A DNA stretch of 64,000 nt, taken from Microbacterium dextranolyticum. GTDB taxonomy: Bacteria > Actinomycetota > Actinomycetes > Actinomycetales > Microbacteriaceae. The translations under genes were made by a program, and so were the position numbers. Of the stretch, positions 60,627-64,000 are shown piece after piece. The notes beneath the pieces are model-generated. The model had not been told where the DNA came from, did not search any database, and worked only from the letters and a program-made list of their open reading frames with translations. Position 1 is the stretch's first letter; every line of letters starts with the position of its first letter. The stretch spans positions 1,116,001 through 1,180,000 of the forward strand of contig NZ_JAFBBR010000001.1 in assembly GCF_016907295.1 (NCBI RefSeq). The letters run 5' to 3'.

Positions 60627-60836
60627 ATGACGACCACGCAGTTCCAGGTCTCCGGGATGACGTGCGCGCACTGCGAGAGCGCCGTCCGCGAGGAAGTGTC
60701 CAAGATCGCCGGCGTCGACGCGGTCGACGTGAGCGCCCAGTCGGGCCTGCTCGCCGTCTCCACGGCCGGCCTCGTCGATGAAGCGGCGGTGCTCGCGGCT
60801 GTCGAAGAGGCTGGATACGAAGCCGTTCGCGCCTGA
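60627..60836 (+). CDS. copZ: heavy-metal-associated (CopZ-like) copper chaperone
   Basis: 69 residues, a single HMA domain: FQVSGMTCAHCESAVREEVS (CxxC copper site), AVDVSAQSGLLAVS and the C-terminal VEEAGYEAVRA. It carries Cu(I) in the cytosol to a copper ATPase. No copA follows; the next gene is convergent. The gene therefore stands alone behind its copper operator. Confidence 0.93.
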   Translation: MTTTQFQVSGMTCAHCESAVREEVSKIAGVDAVDVSAQSGLLAVSTAGLVDEAAVLAAVEEAGYEAVRA

Positions 60837-60939
60837 TGTCGCTGGTGCTCTACGCGTCTCCGGTGGCGTGAGCGAGATGAGCCCCACTCGATCTCGTCCG
60901 TGCCGGCGAAGGGCTGTAGCGCGGGGTGTACGCGGCTCG

Positions 60940-61353
60940 TCACATCGGTCGAGGCCCATGCTGATGGCGACCGGCGTCGGGTGATCCCGCCGAGGCGTCG
61001 AAGCGCTCCCGAGCGCCGAGGACGTCCGGCATGTGCTCGCGCGCCCAGTCCTCGACGCTCAGCAGCACAGGGCCGAGCGATGCGCCGGCTGCGGTGAGGC
61101 TGTAGACGACTCGGGGTGGGACTTCGGCGTAGGCGCGGCGCTCGATCAGGCCGTCGCGCTCGAGGGCTTTGAGGGTCTGCGAGAGCATTCGCGGCGAGAT
61201 GCCGCCGACGCGGGTGCTCAGGTCGGTGTAGCGGGCGGGGCCCTCCGAGAGGACGCCGATCACGAGAATGGTCCACCGGTCGCCGATGCGATCCACGAGC
61301 TGCCGGCTGGGGCAGTTCGGGCTGTACGGGTCGAACGGCAGGTCCTCGGTCAC
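60940..61353 (-). CDS. HxlR-family transcriptional regulator
   Basis: 137 residues. NCPSRQLVDRIGDRWTILVI has the conserved N-terminal Cys and GDRWT. The winged HTH follows: GPARYTDLSTRVGGISPRML, SQTLKALERDGLIERRAYAE and VPPRVVYSLTAAG. HxlR proteins often sense electrophiles or oxidants. It is 20 bp downstream of an NAD(P)-binding reductase on the same strand. Confidence 0.93.
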   Translation of the reverse strand: MTEDLPFDPYSPNCPSRQLVDRIGDRWTILVIGVLSEGPARYTDLSTRVGGISPRMLSQTLKALERDGLIERRAYAEVPPRVVYSLTAAGASLGPVLLSVEDWAREHMPDVLGARERFDASAGSPDAGRHQHGPRPM

Positions 61354-61373
61354 GGCGTCCCCTTCGGGTTCGG

Positions 61374-62015
61374 TCAGTAGGCGACGGAGAGACGGGCGCG
61401 CGGGTGGGCGGCCTTCTCGATCTCGTCGACGTAGGCGGTGGCGTAGTCGGCGCCGCTGATGCTCGAGTTCCCCTCGGCGTCGGTCAGCAGGATATCGCCG
61501 CCCACGCGGAACGTGCCGGTGCGCTCGCCCGGCACCCAGGATCCGAACACGGCGGCGGGGCTGACGTAGAACCAGTCGAGCTTCTCGTCGGTCGTGCGCA
61601 GCCAGTCGAGGATCGCGCCGTGCGCGACGGCCTCGGGCTTGTACTCGGCGGGGAACTCCGCGGTGTCGAACAGGCGAGGGCCGCCCTCGCTGACGTTCAG
61701 CGATCCGGCGCCGCCGACGAAGCTGAGGCGGGCGCCCTCGCTCTGGGCGACCTCGGCCAGAAGCGGCAGGGCTTCGGCGAGCTGGGGGCCGTCATCGACG
61801 TGCGCGTGGAGTGCGACGACGATCTGGTCAGCGCCGTGCGCGACGCGGCGGACGAGCTCGGCGTCGTGGATTGAGCCGGCGACGTATTCGATGCCGTCGC
61901 CGTTCTCGGGGACGGTGCGGGCGACGCCGAGAACAGCGTGCCCGCGCGAGACGAGCTCGCGGGCGATGTGGCCACCGGCGTAACCGGTGGCGCCGAAGAC
62001 GACGATCTGTGCCAT
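61374..62015 (-). CDS. NAD(P)H-binding atypical SDR protein
   Basis: 213 residues from the ATG at 62015. Rossmann start AQIVVFGATGYAGGHIAREL (GxTGxxG). DQIVVALHAHVDD and RLSFVGGAGSLNVSEG follow the atypical-SDR (YwnB-like) layout, and the C-terminal SSISGADYATAYVDEIEKAA matches that family. Usually a reductase or quinone-related enzyme. Co-transcribed with the HxlR gene. TATAGCCACTATA (62039-62051) upstream is a small possible operator. Confidence 0.88.
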   Translation of the reverse strand: MAQIVVFGATGYAGGHIARELVSRGHAVLGVARTVPENGDGIEYVAGSIHDAELVRRVAHGADQIVVALHAHVDDGPQLAEALPLLAEVAQSEGARLSFVGGAGSLNVSEGGPRLFDTAEFPAEYKPEAVAHGAILDWLRTTDEKLDWFYVSPAAVFGSWVPGERTGTFRVGGDILLTDAEGNSSISGADYATAYVDEIEKAAHPRARLSVAY

Positions 62016-62148
62016 GGGATTCTCCTCACTATGGATGATATAGCCACTATACATTCAATAGTTTCTGCAACGCGCCATCCGCCGGAATACGTGCGGGCGG
62101 ACGGCGGCGGGATGCCGCCGCGTTCGTGCCCTCGCGGATCCGACGAGA

Positions 62149-62183
62149 ACGGCGGTGCCGGGACGAGCCCGACACCGCCGTTC
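62149..62183 (-). terminator. strong hairpin after the phosphoesterase gene
   Basis: AACGGCGGTG (62149-62158) and CACCGCCGTT (62174-62183) are exact complements, with an inner CGGG/CCCG pair extending the stem. It lies 13 bp beyond the 3' end of the minus-strand phosphoesterase gene. No long T run follows. Confidence 0.65.
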
Positions 62184-62195
62184 GGACGAGGGCAA

Positions 62196-63842
62196 TCAGC
62201 CCATCGCGGTGATGGACTTCACCGAGCCGTCCTCGTTGAGCAGCACGCGCCGCCCGTCATACGCGCCGAAGTCGAACAGCGTCGCGAGCGACGTCGCACC
62301 GGCATCCAGCGAATCCGCACCGGTCTGACCTGTGCTCCAGTTGTCCTCGATGAAGCGCAGGATCGAGGGCTGCGACACGAGGTCGTGCGAGACGTTGTTC
62401 TCGTGCACGTAGGGCGAGATCACGAGCAGCGGCAGGCGCTGGCTCGGACCGCACCGGTCCTGCAGGCCGCCCAGCGTCGGTGCGCGGGCTGCCGAGCACA
62501 GCGCCGTGTCGTTCTTCGCGCTCTGCGAGCCGTTCGTGATGGTCGGCGCGACGTGGTCGTACCAGCCGTCCGAGTCGTCGTACGCGATGACCACGGCCGT
62601 GGATGCCCAGTCCTTGGAGCTTTGGATGGCGTTGATCTGGTCGACCAGGAAGTGCTGCTCGTCGATCGGGTCGGAGTACCCGGCGTGTCCGTCCTGATAC
62701 TCGGGCGCCTTCAGGAAGCTGACGGCGGGCAGGTTGCCGGCGTTCAGGGCATCGGTGAAGTCGGACATGTCGTACTGGTGGTTCGCTTGGTCGGTCTGAC
62801 CGATCGCCGCAACGGACGTCGGCGGCAGGTGGTGCGGGTTCGACGTCGACGGGTAGTACGCGAACGGGTTGTGATGCGGGCTGTAGTCGACGACCGAGGC
62901 ACCCGCGATGTTGGTGTGCTTCGCTCCGCAGACGGCGTACGTCGTGTCGCCGCCGGCGGCCGTCGTCGGTCGGAACCCGCCCTGGAACCAGCCCCAGGTC
63001 ACGCCGTGGGCGTTCAGCAGGTCGCCGATGTTCGTGTTGCCCGCCGCGGCGCCGGCGAGTGTGTTGGTGGCGGTGTGGTTCTTGTCGGAGCAGTCGTCGA
63101 AGGCCGGATCGGGATCGTTGATGACGGTGCCGACGCCCTGGGCGTCGGGGTCGGCGAGCGTGTAGGTGTCGGGCGTCGCGACCTGCGCGCCGGTCTTCGA
63201 GTCGTACTCGAGGAAGCCGTGCGTCTGGCCGGAGATGAGGTTCAATGCGCCGGGGGTCGACGGGCCGAAACCGGCGTCCCACGCGTTGTCGGACATCGTG
63301 TACTGCTGGGCGTAGTTCCACAGGCCCGTGACCGTGTTGCCGTCGAAGTAGCCCATCGCGAGGCCCGGCGCGCCGTAGAGGCCCGTGCAGGTGTCGACGG
63401 AGGTGTTCTGGACGAACTGGTCCATCGCGCCGCCGTTCACGGCCTTCTGCTCAGGGGTGTACCCGTGATTCTGGTCGCACGTGGCCGCCTGCGATGGCGT
63501 GAGCCGCATCGGCGGGTACTGGTTGGGGTTCGCCGTGAGAAGGTTCGCGCTCGACAGGTTGTCGTTGCTCGGCGTCGTGGCTGAGGCGGTGAACGGGGTG
63601 CCGTCGGTGTTGGCGGCCTTGGGGTACGTGCCGAAGTAGTGGTCGTACGAGACGTTCTCGTCGAAGATGACCACGACGTGCTGGATAGGGGTGGTGGTCG
63701 CGCCCGACGGGGTCGCGGCATCCGTTCCTCCTGCGCCATGCGAGAGCTGGCTGGCACCGATGCCGACGGCGACGGCCGCGACGGCGACCACCGCTCCGGT
63801 GACGATGATCCACCGGCGGGACCTGGGGGCTGCGGATTTCAT
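62196..63842 (-). CDS. exported phosphoesterase (phospholipase C/acid phosphatase family)
   Basis: 548 residues from the ATG at 63842. A basic, hydrophobic N-terminus (RSRRWIIVTGAVVAVAAVAV) is a signal or anchor; the RR pair lacks a full Tat consensus. The family core (PF04185 type) shows VVVIFDENVSYDHYFGTYP, YTMSDNAWDAGFGPSTPGAL, and VIAYDDSDGWYDHVAPT with metal-binding Asp and His. Near the end are RLPLLVISPYVHENNVSHDL and SILRFIEDNW. It probably releases phosphate from phospholipids or phosphomonoesters outside the cell. Confidence 0.9.
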   Translation of the reverse strand: MKSAAPRSRRWIIVTGAVVAVAAVAVGIGASQLSHGAGGTDAATPSGATTTPIQHVVVIFDENVSYDHYFGTYPKAANTDGTPFTASATTPSNDNLSSANLLTANPNQYPPMRLTPSQAATCDQNHGYTPEQKAVNGGAMDQFVQNTSVDTCTGLYGAPGLAMGYFDGNTVTGLWNYAQQYTMSDNAWDAGFGPSTPGALNLISGQTHGFLEYDSKTGAQVATPDTYTLADPDAQGVGTVINDPDPAFDDCSDKNHTATNTLAGAAAGNTNIGDLLNAHGVTWGWFQGGFRPTTAAGGDTTYAVCGAKHTNIAGASVVDYSPHHNPFAYYPSTSNPHHLPPTSVAAIGQTDQANHQYDMSDFTDALNAGNLPAVSFLKAPEYQDGHAGYSDPIDEQHFLVDQINAIQSSKDWASTAVVIAYDDSDGWYDHVAPTITNGSQSAKNDTALCSAARAPTLGGLQDRCGPSQRLPLLVISPYVHENNVSHDLVSQPSILRFIEDNWSTGQTGADSLDAGATSLATLFDFGAYDGRRVLLNEDGSVKSITAMG

Positions 63843-64000
63843 CGACGATCCTTTTCTGTGGGGAATCAGACGGTCGGATCGAGGGGTGCCGAGACGACCG
63901 CGCACACTCTGTGCGTCGTGACGCTACGACCGCGCGGAGCGGTCTGCGTGCCGAGATCGCAAACGCAGACTGAACGGGGCCGAGGGATCTCGGCTGAGGA
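63843..64000. other. upstream region of the phosphoesterase gene
   Basis: 158 bp to the window end. AGAAAAGGATCGTCG on the minus strand (63842-63858) supplies the ribosome site. No PHO-box-like direct repeats are clear and no other gene is visible. Confidence 0.35.

Noticed and set aside
61938..63584. Plus-strand open frame of 548 codons opposite the phosphoesterase
   Set aside because: Arg/Val/Gly-dominated antisense frame; the minus strand encodes a recognisable phosphoesterase.
1..64000. CRISPR array
   Set aside because: No regularly spaced identical repeats and no cas-like genes were found on reading through the window.

Overview
The window is high-GC DNA from an actinobacterium, most likely a Microbacteriaceae such as Microbacterium. 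Evidence: dense GC-rich genes with many ATGA/GTGA start-stop overlaps, a ThiD-TenA fusion, an actinobacterial-size LeuA, a DUF3817 protein, actinobacterial conjugation genes (DUF2637, Prim-Pol, ArdC, MobF relaxase, M23 hydrolase, TrbL-like channel) and ISL3, IS256, IS481 and IS30 elements. This is inferred from reading the sequence; no rRNA or complete tRNA is present.

Region 1 (1-27.65 kb) is most of an integrative conjugative element. A minus-strand operon (9034 to 1, leaving the window) encodes ArdC, a primase-polymerase, a DUF2637 membrane/HTH protein, two unknowns, a ParB-like protein, a membrane-anchored protein, a peptidoglycan hydrolase, two small two-span proteins and a TrbL/VirB6-like channel. 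A cargo block (9.2-17.6 kb) holds AraC and VOC genes, a two-component system, an FAD oxidoreductase/DHFR-fold reductase/epimerase operon and a TetR gene. Then come a C5 cytosine methyltransferase, a MobF relaxase-helicase with a plausible oriT upstream, a DprA homologue, and a tightly overlapping three-gene operon (D12 adenine methyltransferase, ParB/HTH protein, PD-(D/E)XK-like nuclease) that may be an uncharacterised restriction/defence system. The element ends at a 50-bp copy of a tRNA 3' half, probably tRNA-Pro(GGG).

Region 2 (27.6-41.75 kb) lies between that att copy and a second one (48/50 identical). It has excisionase and integrase genes, an ISL3 element with a perfect 8-bp target duplication, only the C-terminal tail of a second MobF relaxase abutting the xis start, a complete maltodextrin-type uptake and hydrolysis operon (two GH13 enzymes, ABC importer, LacI regulator), a glycosyltransferase, a gene tail cut by an intact IS256 element, and an ISL3 end fragment. 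It looks like a second, internally deleted element stacked in tandem on the same tRNA site. Repeats around both att cores resemble integrase arm sites.

Region 3 (41.75-44.13 kb) is an insertion-sequence graveyard: an IS30 fragment, an IS481 element with two frameshifts, and an IS3 fragment.

Region 4 (44.17-64 kb) looks like ordinary chromosome. It contains a GNAT/DUF3817/unknown operon facing a TetR gene across a palindromic operator, an HTH regulator with a perfect palindrome, a frame-shifted hydrolase with an N-terminal sortase-like motif, a beta-lactamase-fold lipoprotein, a TPP riboswitch followed by thiM-thiE-thiD/tenA for thiamine salvage, leuA, a GntR regulator, a MarR/SRPBCC pair, an ABC-2 exporter facing its TetR regulator, a copper chaperone behind a CsoR-type palindrome, an HxlR/NAD(P)-binding pair and a secreted phosphoesterase.
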